A stretch of DNA of 7,965 nt from JAWOJB01 sp046484325 (GTDB lineage Bacteria; Actinomycetota; Acidimicrobiia; Spongiisociales; ZC4RG35). The position numbers and the translations under genes are program-made. A model generated the notes under the pieces. The model did no database searches. It was not told the origin of the DNA and was given only the letters and a program-made list of their open reading frames with translations. Where the stretch lies: positions 1 to 7,965 of the forward strand of contig JAWOJB010000002.1 in the NCBI GenBank assembly GCA_046484325.1, given 5' to 3'. Below are positions 1 to 6,668 of the stretch, piece after piece. Numbering within the stretch: position 1 is the stretch's first letter; the number at the start of each line of letters is the position of its first letter.

Positions 1-404
1 CCTCGCACCACGACCCTGGTCGGCTCGGGGACCTCGAAGGTGATACCGTCGGGTGCGACGACCTGCACCGGGTGGCTGAAGCCGACCTGGAGCTCGAGGT
101 CCGACCCCTTCGGCAACGCCCGGTAGCCGACCCCGACGATCTGCAGCTCCCGGGAGAACCCCTCCGAGACGCCGGTCACCATGTTGGCGAGCAGCGCCCG
201 GGACAGCCCGTGGAGCGCCTTGGCCTCGCGGGTCTCGTCGACCCGGTCGACGGTGGCGGCTCCGTCCTCCACGCTCACCGTGACCCGCTCGTGGAACGAG
301 CGGCTCAGGGTGCCCTTGGGCCCCTTCACCTCCACCTGGCGCCCGGCGACGGTGACCTCCACCCCGCCCGGCACGGCGATCGGCATCTTCCCGATTCGAC
401 TCAT
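1..404 (-). CDS. rplF: 50S ribosomal protein L6, partial (C-terminus beyond left edge)
   Basis: L6 of the large subunit, which binds 23S rRNA near the sarcin-ricin loop and factor-binding region. The visible 134 residues begin MSRIGKMPIAVPGGVEV, the standard L6 opening, followed by VKGPKGTLSR and, near residues 84-97, ELQIVGVGYRA, which links the two repeated L6 folds. The family is usually about 180 residues, so roughly the last 45 are missing at the window edge. The ATG at 404-402 lies one base after the rpsH TGA (408-406). A GAGG lies about 9 nt upstream, inside the rpsH end, so coupled translation is likely. No frameshift or odd residue was seen. It follows rpsH as in the spc operon of most bacteria. 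Confidence 0.97.
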   Translation of the reverse strand, partial: MSRIGKMPIAVPGGVEVTVAGRQVEVKGPKGTLSRSFHERVTVSVEDGAATVDRVDETREAKALHGLSRALLANMVTGVSEGFSRELQIVGVGYRALPKGSDLELQVGFSHPVQVVAPDGITFEVPEPTRVVVR

Positions 405-405
405 G

Positions 406-804
406 TCACCACACCTCGCAGACGATCTCGCCGCCGAGACGGCGACGCCGCGCCTCGCGATCGGTGAGCAGCCCCTGGGAGGTCGAGACCACCGCCGTCC
501 CCATGCCACCCTGGATGCGGGGCATCTCCCCCGCTCCCCGGTACACACGGTGACCGGGGCGTGAGACGCGGGAGAGGCCCTGGATGGCCGGCATCCGCTT
601 GGCCCCGTACCGGAGCCTGAGGATCAACGTGCGCTGGGGGCCGGCCCCGGCTTCGACCTCGAAGCCATCGATGAAGCCCTCGGCGGCGAGGATCTGGGCG
701 ATGCCCTCCTTCATCTGTGACGACGGCATCGCCACGGTGGGCTTCCCGACCGCGACCGCATTGCGGATGCGGGTGAGCATGTCGGCGATGGGATCGCTCA
801 TCAT
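406..804 (-). CDS. rpsH: 30S ribosomal protein S8
   Basis: S8 is a primary 16S rRNA-binding protein of the small-subunit platform. The 132 residues contain the N-terminal SDPIADMLTRIRNA motif and the C-terminal STSQGLLTDREARRR and GGEIVCEVW motifs, the RNA-binding signature of the family. Length matches the family (about 130). Two adjacent ATG codons (804-802 and 801-799) could each start it. I give the first, two bases after the rpsN TAA; the second would yield 131 residues. The upstream Shine-Dalgarno is weak (AAAGG too far away, GTGG close by), so coupling to rpsN probably helps initiation. In E. coli S8 is the spc autoregulator, but no copy of its mRNA target could be recognised here. The open frame extends further upstream, but that part overlaps rpsN and is not L8-like or S8-like. 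Confidence 0.97.
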   Translation of the reverse strand: MMSDPIADMLTRIRNAVAVGKPTVAMPSSQMKEGIAQILAAEGFIDGFEVEAGAGPQRTLILRLRYGAKRMPAIQGLSRVSRPGHRVYRGAGEMPRIQGGMGTAVVSTSQGLLTDREARRRRLGGEIVCEVW

Positions 805-806
805 GG

Positions 807-992
807 TTACCACGACGCCTTTCGGACTCCGGGCAGCTCGCCGCACGACGCCAGCTCCCGCACGCAGATCCGGCACATGCCGAAATCGCGCAGGTAGGCG
901 CGGGCGCGACCGCAGCGCTTGCAGCGGTTGTAGGCCCGCACCTTGAAGCGGGGGGTGCGACCGGCCTTGGCGATCATGGACTTCTTCGCCAT
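807..992 (-). CDS. rpsN: 30S ribosomal protein S14, zinc-binding type (S14 type Z)
   Basis: S14 lies in the small-subunit head, next to S3 and S10. It has 61 residues, the length of the short zinc form, against about 100 for the zinc-free form. Four cysteines form the metal site: C24-x2-C27 and C40-x2-C43. The C-terminal ELPGVRKASW is the family ending. Its ATG (992-990) is preceded by AGGAGG with 5-nt spacing in the 10-nt gap after rplE, one of the best Shine-Dalgarno sites here. An additional cysteine, C50, is not part of the usual zinc site. Zinc-dependent S14 paralogues are replaced under zinc starvation in some actinobacteria. Whether this genome has a zinc-free paralogue cannot be seen here. 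Confidence 0.97.
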   Translation of the reverse strand: MAKKSMIAKAGRTPRFKVRAYNRCKRCGRARAYLRDFGMCRICVRELASCGELPGVRKASW

Positions 993-1002
993 CTCGACCT
1001 CC

Positions 1003-1560
1003 TCAGGCCCTCGCCTCGGTCTTGCGGAACGGGAACCCGAACGACTCCAGCAGGGCCCTGGCGTGGTCGTCCTCGGTGGCGGTGGTGCAGATGGTGATGT
1101 CCATCCCGCGGGTCGCCGTCACCTGGTCGAACTCGATCTCGGGGAAGATCAGCTGCTCGGTGACCCCGAAGGAGTAGTTGCCCCGGCCGTCGAACGAGCC
1201 CGGGCTCAGCCCCCGGAAGTCGCGGATGCGGGGGATGGCGATAGCCATGAGACGGTCGAAGAACTCCCACATCCTGTCGCCTCGAAGCGTGACCGAGGCG
1301 CCCACCGGCATGCCCTCGCGCACCTTGAACCCGGCGATCGACCTGCGGGCGCGGTTCAACCTGGGGCGCTGTCCGGTGATGAGGGTGAGCTCATCGATGG
1401 CGGAGTCGACCTGCTTGCGGTCGACCACGCCCTCTCCCACCCCCATGTTCACCACGATCTTGTCGAGCCGGGGGATCTGCATGACGTTGTCGAGCCCGAG
1501 CCGTTCCTGCAGCAGGGGGGCAATCTCGGACCGGTACCGCTCCTTGAGTCTGGGGCTCAC
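1003..1560 (-). CDS. rplE: 50S ribosomal protein L5
   Basis: L5 binds 5S rRNA in the central protuberance and contacts P-site tRNA. The 185 residues (family about 180) show IPRLDKIVVNMGVGEG near residues 30-45, RARRSIAGFKVREGMPVG near 75-92, and FRGLSPGSFDGRGNYSFGVTEQLIFPEI near 115-141, all standard L5 blocks. The frame is open to 1647 with an upstream ATG, but the real start is most likely GTG at 1560-1558: it has GGGAGG 5 nt upstream, it begins with the L5-like SPRLKERY, and it overlaps the rplX stop in the GTGA arrangement used repeatedly in this cluster. The extra 29 residues of the longer frame are only rplX read in another frame. The gene ends with TGA, 10 nt before rpsN. Confidence 0.96.
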   Translation of the reverse strand: MSPRLKERYRSEIAPLLQERLGLDNVMQIPRLDKIVVNMGVGEGVVDRKQVDSAIDELTLITGQRPRLNRARRSIAGFKVREGMPVGASVTLRGDRMWEFFDRLMAIAIPRIRDFRGLSPGSFDGRGNYSFGVTEQLIFPEIEFDQVTATRGMDITICTTATEDDHARALLESFGFPFRKTEARA

Positions 1561-1859
1561 AGCGTCCTCCCACACTTGCGGCACACGCGGTGCTTGCCCT
1601 TGGCATCGACCTTGTGGCCGATCCGGGTGGGTCCGCACTCGGGGCACACGATCATCACGTTGGAGACGTGGATCGGCATGTCCTTGTCGATGATCCCGCC
1701 CTGCATGGTCTGACCGCGCGGCTTCTGATGCCGCTTGGCGGTGTTGACGCCCTCGACGATGACGAGATCGTCCTTGGGGAGGACGCGGGCCACCCGCGAC
1801 TCCTTCCCGGCGTCCTTGCCGGCGATCACCATCACCCTGTCGCCTTCCTTCAGCCGCAT
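1557..1859 (-). CDS. rplX: 50S ribosomal protein L24, with CxxC pairs
   Basis: L24 is an assembly initiator that binds the 5' region of 23S rRNA. The 100-residue product opens with the KOW-type segment MRLKEGDRVMVIAGKDAGKE, followed by VEGVNTAKRHQKP and GGIIDKDMPIHVSNVMI, typical of bacterial L24. The C-terminal part carries two cysteine pairs, C72-x2-C75 and C93-x2-C96, which look like a zinc ribbon; this form is known in many bacterial L24 proteins. The ATG (1859-1857) shares one base with the rplN TGA (TGATG), and GGAGG lies 7 nt upstream. Its own TGA overlaps the rplE GTG by 4 nt. An open frame continues far upstream in this register but is only rplN read out of frame. Confidence 0.96.
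   Translation of the reverse strand: MRLKEGDRVMVIAGKDAGKESRVARVLPKDDLVIVEGVNTAKRHQKPRGQTMQGGIIDKDMPIHVSNVMIVCPECGPTRIGHKVDAKGKHRVCRKCGRTL
1565..1571 (-). promoter_or_regulatory. Shine-Dalgarno that fixes the GTG start of rplE
   Basis: On the minus strand GGGAGGA lies inside the last codons of rplX, with GGGAGG ending 5 nt before the GTG at 1560. This supports the GTG start over the ATG 87 nt upstream. Confidence 0.75.
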
Positions 1860-2227
1860 CACAGCACCTCCGGGGCCAGCGACACGATCCGCATGAACTT
1901 GCGGTCGCGCAGCTCGCGGGCCACCGGCCCGAAGATGCGCGTCCCCCGCGGCTGCTGGTTGTTGTCGATGATCACACAGGCGTTGTCGTCGAAGCGGATG
2001 TAGGTGCCGTCCGGCCGGCGTCGCTCCTTGCGGGTGCGCACGACCACCGCCTTGACGACCTCGCCCTTCTTCACCGTCCCGCCCGGGGTCGCGTCCTTGA
2101 CGGTTCCCACGATGACGTCGCCGATCCCGGCGTAGCGCCGGGTCGAGCCTCCCAGCACCCGGATGCACAGGACCTCTCGGGCGCCGGTGTTGTCGGCGAC
2201 CTTCAGGCGACTCTCCTGCTGGATCAT
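1859..2227 (-). CDS. rplN: 50S ribosomal protein L14
   Basis: L14 lies at the subunit interface and forms intersubunit bridges with 16S rRNA; it also neighbours L3 and L19. The product is exactly the family length of 122 residues: MIQQESRLKVADNTGAREV at the start, GDVIVGTVKDATPG near residues 41-54, VVRTRKERRRPDG near 68-80, and RIFGPVARELRD near 104-115. The ATG (2227-2225) overlaps the rpsQ stop by 4 nt (ATGA), with GGAG 8 nt upstream. This gene classically opens the spc operon; here it is fused translationally to the end of the S10 operon, with no space for a promoter outside coding sequence. Confidence 0.97.
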   Translation of the reverse strand: MIQQESRLKVADNTGAREVLCIRVLGGSTRRYAGIGDVIVGTVKDATPGGTVKKGEVVKAVVVRTRKERRRPDGTYIRFDDNACVIIDNNQQPRGTRIFGPVARELRDRKFMRIVSLAPEVL

Positions 2228-2484
2228 CGGGCACGCTCCACGATCTCGGACACCCTCCATCGCTTCTGCTTGGAGAGGGGCCGGGTCTCCTCGATCCGCA
2301 CGGTGTCCCCGACCCGGGCCTCGTTGCCCTCGTCGTGGGCGTGGAACCTGGTGACCCGGCGAAGGACCTTGTCGTAGCGGGGGTGCTTGAACGACGAGGG
2401 GACCTCGACGGTCACGGTCTTGTCGCGTGCGTCCGAGACCACCACGCCGACCCGCACCTTGCGCCGATTCCGCTCCTCCATCAT
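2224..2484 (-). CDS. rpsQ: 30S ribosomal protein S17
   Basis: S17 is a primary 16S rRNA-binding protein with an OB fold. The 86 residues show RNRRKVRVGVVVSDARDKTVTVEV near the N-terminus, the middle KVLRRVTRFHAHDEGNEARVGDTVRIEETRPLSK block, and the C-terminal KRWRVSEIVERA, all diagnostic. Two adjacent ATG codons are possible: 2484-2482 (4-nt overlap with the rpmC TGA) or 2481-2479 (1-nt overlap, 85 residues). GGGAGAGG upstream suits either. I list the first because 4-nt ATGA overlaps are the rule in this cluster. The open frame extends to 2520, but those residues are rpmC out of frame. Confidence 0.96.
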   Translation of the reverse strand: MMEERNRRKVRVGVVVSDARDKTVTVEVPSSFKHPRYDKVLRRVTRFHAHDEGNEARVGDTVRIEETRPLSKQKRWRVSEIVERAR

Positions 2485-2711
2485 GCACCTCTCCCGGCGG
2501 CAGCCTCCTGGGCGTGCCACGCCTCGATCTCCCGTTCCCGCATCACGGTGAGGACGCGGGCGACCTCCCGCCTCACATCGGTCAGGCGGGCGGTGTTGTC
2601 CAGCTGGTTGGTGGCGAGCTGGAACCGGAGGTTGAACAGCTCCTCCTTGGCCTCCGCCAGCTTCTCGGCCAGCTCCAGATCGTCGAGCTCGCGCAGTTCC
2701 GCCGGGGTCAT
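2481..2711 (-). CDS. rpmC: 50S ribosomal protein L29
   Basis: L29 sits near the peptide exit tunnel beside L23. The 76-residue product is a two-helix protein: MTPAELRELDDLELAEKLAEAKEELFNLRFQLATNQLDNTARLTDVRREVARVLTVMRE corresponds to the family pattern, with the NLRFQ and ARLTDVRREVAR motifs. It is slightly longer than the 60-70 residues usual for the family because of an Ala-rich tail, AQEAAAGRGA. ATG at 2711-2709 overlaps the rplP TGA by 4 nt, with GGGAGG 4 nt upstream. It sits between rplP and rpsQ, the invariant S10-operon order. Confidence 0.96.
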   Translation of the reverse strand: MTPAELRELDDLELAEKLAEAKEELFNLRFQLATNQLDNTARLTDVRREVARVLTVMREREIEAWHAQEAAAGRGA

Positions 2712-3121
2712 GCGTCCTCCCTCGAGACGAAGCGGGTCTTCACCGGCAGCTTGTGCCCGGCACGACGCATCGCCTCCCGGGCCAGCTCCTCGGAGACGCC
2801 GGCGAGCTCGAACATGACACGACCGGGCTTCACCACGGCGACCCAGTACTCGGGGTTGCCCTTGCCGGAACCCATCCGGGTCTCCGCCGGCTTCTGGGTG
2901 ACGGGCTTGTTCGGGAAGATGGTGATCCACACCTTGCCCCCCCGCTTGACGGCGCGGGTGATGGCGATACGGGCGGATTCGATCTGCCGGGCGGTGATCC
3001 ACCCCGGCTCGAGCGCCTGGATCCCGTACTCGCCAAAGGTCACCTTGGTGCCACCCTTGGCAGGGCCGGTCCTGCGGCCGCGATGCACCTTGCGGTGCTT
3101 CACGCGCTTGGGCATCAACAT
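2708..3121 (-). CDS. rplP: 50S ribosomal protein L16
   Basis: L16 lines the A-site tRNA elbow region and is a late assembly protein needed for peptidyltransferase activity. The 137 residues (family about 137) show MLMPKRVKHRKVHRGR, FGEYGIQALEPGWITARQIESARIA, and TRMGSGKGNPEYWVAVVKPGR near residues 81-101, the classic L16 signature. The start is taken at the ATG at 3121-3119 (MLMPK) rather than the second ATG at 3115 because GAGGAG lies 10 nt upstream of the first, and MLMP or MLIP openings are normal for L16. A 7-nt gap separates it from rpsC; its Shine-Dalgarno is inside the last Glu codons of rpsC. Confidence 0.97.
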   Translation of the reverse strand: MLMPKRVKHRKVHRGRRTGPAKGGTKVTFGEYGIQALEPGWITARQIESARIAITRAVKRGGKVWITIFPNKPVTQKPAETRMGSGKGNPEYWVAVVKPGRVMFELAGVSEELAREAMRRAGHKLPVKTRFVSREDA

Positions 3122-3128
3122 GACCGGT

Positions 3129-4193
3129 TCACTCCTCTTCGTTCACGATCTGGTCGGCCGGCTCGCCCTCGACGGCCTGGCCGTCGTCGTCGCCGGTGTC
3201 GGCGACCTCGGCGACCTCGGGCCGCTCCGCCGGCGCGGCCGCACCGGCGAGCTCGTCCGGCTCCTCCTCGGCTCCGGGGGTGACCGGGACGGCCGTCTCG
3301 ATGACCTGCCGCTCTTCCCGGTACTCGGCCTCGGCGTCCTCGGCGTCGATCCGCCGCTTGCCGCCGCCGGCCTCGATGAGGCGCTTGCCGCCGCCGGCCT
3401 CGATGAGGCGCTTGCCGCCGCCGGCCTCGATGAGGCGGGGCATCTTATCACCCTCGATGGCGTGCTCGGCCCGGGCCTTGGCCGGCGCCGCCCGACCACG
3501 GCCCGCCGGGCCGCCGGTGGCGAGGGCCGCCTCTGCCGAGATCTTGTCGGTGCTCGCACCGGTCGATCGGAGGACGTCGCCCTTGTAGACCCAGACCTTG
3601 ATACCGATCGCCCCGACGGTGGTCCGGGCGGTGGCGACCCCGAAGTCGATGTCGGCCCGCAGCGTGTGGAGCGGCACCCGGCCTTCCCGGTACCACTCAC
3701 GCCGGCCCATCTCGGAGCCGCCGAGACGGCCCTTGGCCTCCACCCTGACACCCTCGGCGCCCGCCTTGATGGCGGTGGCGACCGCCCGCTTCATGGCGCG
3801 CCGGAAGGCCACCCGGTTCTCGAGCTGGTCGGCGATCCCCTGGGCGAGCAACTGGGCATCGACCTCGGGGTCCTTGATCTCGATGATGTTGAGCTTCACC
3901 GGCTTGGTGGCGTACTTCGTCTCGAGCTCGCTCCGGAGTCGCTCGGCCTCGGAGCCGCGCCGCCCGATCACGACGCCGGGACGAGCAGTGTGGATCTCCA
4001 CGACCACCCGGTCACGCGTGCGCTCGATGTCGATCCGGGAGACGGCGCCCCGCCGCAGCTCGCCACGCAGGAAGTCGCGGATCTTCCAGTCCTCGTTGAC
4101 AAGGGTCACGTAGTCCTTGTCCGAGTACCACTTGGACTTCCAGTCGTTGACGATGCCAAGCCGGAAGGAATAGGGGTGGGTCTTCTGGCCCAT
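3129..4193 (-). CDS. rpsC: 30S ribosomal protein S3, with long repeat-bearing acidic C-terminal tail
   Basis: S3 lines the mRNA entry tunnel in the small-subunit head. Residues 1-210 are a normal S3: MGQKTHPYSFRLGI, then the KH domain with PGVVIGRRGSEAERLR (GRRG loop at residues 77-80), then the C-terminal domain with KGRLGGSEMGRREWYREGRVPLHTLRADIDFG and GIKVWVYKGD. Total length is 354 residues, against about 210-280 usually. The extra tail comprises an Ala/Gly/Arg stretch (about 211-252), three identical 9-residue units RLIEAGGGK (253-279), and an acidic Ala/Pro/Glu/Asp-rich region to the terminal NEEE. The ATG at 4193-4191 shares a base with the rplV TGA and has GGGAGG 7 nt upstream. The same open frame reaches 4691, but that part is rplV and rpsS out of frame. 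The tail's function is unknown to me. Confidence 0.97.
   Translation of the reverse strand: MGQKTHPYSFRLGIVNDWKSKWYSDKDYVTLVNEDWKIRDFLRGELRRGAVSRIDIERTRDRVVVEIHTARPGVVIGRRGSEAERLRSELETKYATKPVKLNIIEIKDPEVDAQLLAQGIADQLENRVAFRRAMKRAVATAIKAGAEGVRVEAKGRLGGSEMGRREWYREGRVPLHTLRADIDFGVATARTTVGAIGIKVWVYKGDVLRSTGASTDKISAEAALATGGPAGRGRAAPAKARAEHAIEGDKMPRLIEAGGGKRLIEAGGGKRLIEAGGGKRRIDAEDAEAEYREERQVIETAVPVTPGAEEEPDELAGAAAPAERPEVAEVADTGDDDGQAVEGEPADQIVNEEE
3132..3137 (-). promoter_or_regulatory. Shine-Dalgarno of rplP embedded in the Glu codons of rpsC
   Basis: GAGGAG on the minus strand encodes the last two Glu residues of S3 and ends 10 nt before the rplP ATG at 3121. It favours the upstream of the two possible L16 starts. 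Confidence 0.65.
3357..3437 (-). repeat. Perfect 3 x 27-bp direct repeat within rpsC
   Basis: Three identical, directly adjacent 27-bp copies at 3357-3383, 3384-3410 and 3411-3437. In the rpsC frame each encodes RLIEAGGGK (residues 253-279). Identity holds at every base, including synonymous positions, which points to recent duplication of the unit. The length is a multiple of three, so the frame is preserved whatever the copy number. Confidence 0.97.
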
Positions 4194-4540
4194 CAGTTCA
4201 CCTCCCGTTCCCGGTCGGCCAGCACGATCGTGATGTGGCTGGTGCGCTTGCGTATACGGCTGGCCCGGCCCCGGGCGCGCGGCCGGAACCGCTTGAGGGT
4301 GGGGCCCTCGTCGGCGAAGGCCTCGGCGACGACGAGGGCCTCGGCGTCGAGGGCGAAATTGTGCTCGGCATTGGCGACGGCCGAGCCGAGCACCTTCGAG
4401 ACCGGCTCGGAGGCCCGCCGGTCGCTGAACCGCAGCACCGTCAGCGCCTCGTCGACCGGGAGACCTCGGACGAGGTCGAGCACTCGCCGCACCTTGTAGG
4501 GCGATTGCCGCACGTACTTGGCCTGGGCTCTCACCTTCAT
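4193..4540 (-). CDS. rplV: 50S ribosomal protein L22
   Basis: L22 extends a beta-hairpin into the peptide exit tunnel, near the macrolide site. The 115 residues show KYVRQSPYKVRRVLDLVRG at the N-terminus, VLGSAVANAEHNF near residues 50-62, and the tunnel hairpin and C-terminal GPTLKRFRPRARGRASRIRKRTSHITIVL near 79-107. Length is normal. The ATG at 4540-4538 overlaps the rpsS TGA by 4 nt. There is no strong Shine-Dalgarno in the last 12 nt before it (an AAGG lies further away), so coupling to rpsS is the likely route of initiation. The short extension DREREVN after the conserved core is unremarkable. Confidence 0.97.
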   Translation of the reverse strand: MKVRAQAKYVRQSPYKVRRVLDLVRGLPVDEALTVLRFSDRRASEPVSKVLGSAVANAEHNFALDAEALVVAEAFADEGPTLKRFRPRARGRASRIRKRTSHITIVLADREREVN

Positions 4541-4824
4541 CGCCGTCTCGCCGCCTTGTCTCGCTTGTCGCCGGCATGACCCCGGAAGGTCCGGGTGGGG
4601 GCGAACTCGCCCAGCTTGTGGCCCACCATCGACTCGGTGATGTACACCGGCACGTGCTTGCGCCCGTCGTGCACGGCGATCGTGTGCCCAAGCATCTCGG
4701 GGACGATCGTCGAGCGCCGGCTCCAGGTCTTCACGACCCGCTTCTCGCCCTTGCGGTTGAGGTCTTCGACCTTCTCGATGAGGTGGTCGTCAACGAAGGG
4801 CCCCTTCTTCAGACTGCGCGCCAT
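4537..4824 (-). CDS. rpsS: 30S ribosomal protein S19
   Basis: S19 binds 16S rRNA in the small-subunit head next to S13 and contacts the A-site finger bridge. The 95 residues include MARSLKKGPFVDDHLIEKVE, KTWSRRSTIVPEMLGHTIAVHDGRKHVPVYITESMVGHKLGEFAPTRTFRGH, all strongly conserved in the family. The ATG at 4824-4822 has GGAGG 5 nt upstream, overlapping the end of rplB, and lies two bases after the rplB TAG. The open frame continues upstream to 4917, but those residues are rplB out of frame. The basic C-terminus (DKRDKAARRR) is normal. Confidence 0.97.
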   Translation of the reverse strand: MARSLKKGPFVDDHLIEKVEDLNRKGEKRVVKTWSRRSTIVPEMLGHTIAVHDGRKHVPVYITESMVGHKLGEFAPTRTFRGHAGDKRDKAARRR

Positions 4825-4826
4825 GG

Positions 4827-5660
<834 letters not shown>

Positions 5661-5661
5661 C

Positions 5662-5949
5662 TCAGACTCCGAACAGATCGATCGAGTCGCCGTCCGCCAG
5701 GGTGACGTAGGCGCGCTTGGTGTTCTTCCGGGTACCGACCACCCATCCGGTTCGCTTGCGCTTGCCCTTGCGGTTGGCGGTGTTCACGTTGAGGACCTTC
5801 ACCCCGAAGATGGACTGGACCGCCTCTCTGACCTCGGTCTTGTTGGTCCGCGGGTCCACCACGAAGGTGTAGGTGTTCTGACGCTCGATGAGGTCGTACG
5901 ACTTCTCCGAGACGACGGGGGCGAGGATGACGTCGCGAGGGTCCTTCAT
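5662..5949 (-). CDS. rplW: 50S ribosomal protein L23
   Basis: L23 surrounds the peptide tunnel exit and is the docking site for trigger factor and the signal recognition particle. The 95 residues show DPRDVILAPVVSEKSYDLIERQNTYTFVVDPRTNKTEVREAVQSIFGVKVLNVNT, the standard N-terminal fold, then the basic loop NRKGKRKRTGWVVGTRKNTKRAYVTL. VSEKS at residues 13-17 and the acidic residues around it match the region contacted by trigger factor in other bacteria. The ATG at 5949-5947 overlaps the rplD TGA by 4 nt. AGGAGG 9 nt upstream, and a second copy directly at the start codon, lie inside the rplD tail codons. Confidence 0.97.
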   Translation of the reverse strand: MKDPRDVILAPVVSEKSYDLIERQNTYTFVVDPRTNKTEVREAVQSIFGVKVLNVNTANRKGKRKRTGWVVGTRKNTKRAYVTLADGDSIDLFGV

Positions 5950-6668
5950 TCCTCCTCACCTCCTGCCGGGGGCTCGGCCGGAGCGGCGGGGCCCGATGGC
6001 TCCGCCTCCTCCTTCACGAAGTCGTCGGTGCTGACCTCGTAGCCGCCATGCCCGGCGATGGCGTCGACCGTGTCCACGGTGAAGATCACGTCGTCGGACC
6101 ACAGCACGTCGTAGGCCGTGAGCTGGCCGGGCTCGACCACGAGCACCTCGGGGAGATTGCGGAACGAGCGCATGGCCACCACATCGGAGGGTGTGACGAC
6201 CACCACGGCCTTCTTCGAGGCTCCGATCTTCTGGAGCAGAACGACCGCCTGCTTGGTCTTGGGGGCCGCCCAGTCGAGCCGCTCGACGACCGAGACGGCG
6301 TTCTCGGAGGCGCGGGCCGACAGGGCGCCCACCAGCGCGAGACGCTTCATCTTCTTGGGGGTCCGCTGTGCGTAATCGCGGGGCTTGGGACCGTGGGCGA
6401 CGCCGCCGCCCACCCACTGCGGGGCGCGAATCGACCCGTGGCGGGCACGCCCCAGGCCCTTCTGGCGCCACGGCTTCCTGCCGCCGCCTCTGACCTCGGC
6501 CCGGGTCTTCGTCGAGGCCGTGCCCGACCTGGCCGCAGCCAGCTGGGCCGTGACGACCTGGTGCATCACCGCCATGTTCGGCTCGATGCCGAACACCAGG
6601 GGATCGAGGGGCACCTCGCCCTTGGCGACCCCGGACGAGCTGTAGAGAGGGGCCCGCAGCTCACTCAT
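5946..6668 (-). CDS. rplD: 50S ribosomal protein L4, with acidic C-terminal tail
   Basis: L4 binds domain I of 23S rRNA and sends a long loop into the exit tunnel, where changes affect macrolide sensitivity. The loop is seen at residues 60-90: RGGGRKPWRQKGLGRARHGSIRAPQWVGGG. Downstream, HGPKPRDYAQRTPKKMKRLAL and the C-terminal NLPEVLVVEPGQLTAYDVLWSDDVIFT match the family. Length is 240 against about 205-220; the surplus is an acidic, Pro/Ala-rich tail from about residue 215 to the terminal GGEEE. ATG at 6668-6666 overlaps rplC by 8 nt, with GGAGG 5 nt upstream. In E. coli L4 represses its own operon at the S10 leader; no such leader is recognised here. Confidence 0.97.
   Translation of the reverse strand: MSELRAPLYSSSGVAKGEVPLDPLVFGIEPNMAVMHQVVTAQLAAARSGTASTKTRAEVRGGGRKPWRQKGLGRARHGSIRAPQWVGGGVAHGPKPRDYAQRTPKKMKRLALVGALSARASENAVSVVERLDWAAPKTKQAVVLLQKIGASKKAVVVVTPSDVVAMRSFRNLPEVLVVEPGQLTAYDVLWSDDVIFTVDTVDAIAGHGGYEVSTDDFVKEEAEPSGPAAPAEPPAGGEEE
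5951..5964 (-). promoter_or_regulatory. Tandem Shine-Dalgarno sequences of rplW inside the rplD tail
   Basis: The minus strand carries AGGAGG at 5964-5959 (9 nt before the rplW ATG) and again at 5956-5951 (1 nt before it). Only the upstream copy is at a workable distance. They encode the Gly-Gly-Glu-Glu residues at the end of L4. Confidence 0.6.

Noticed and set aside
2427..4499. 690-residue open frame on the plus strand, antisense to rpsC, rplP and neighbours
   Set aside because: High GC removes stop codons from the antisense frames. The product is compositionally odd, has no recognisable domain, and lies opposite certain ribosomal genes over its entire length.
4194..4691. N-terminal extension of S3 up to 4691
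   Set aside because: The extra residues are rplV and rpsS in another frame. A Shine-Dalgarno and MGQKTHPYSFRLGI fix the start at 4193.
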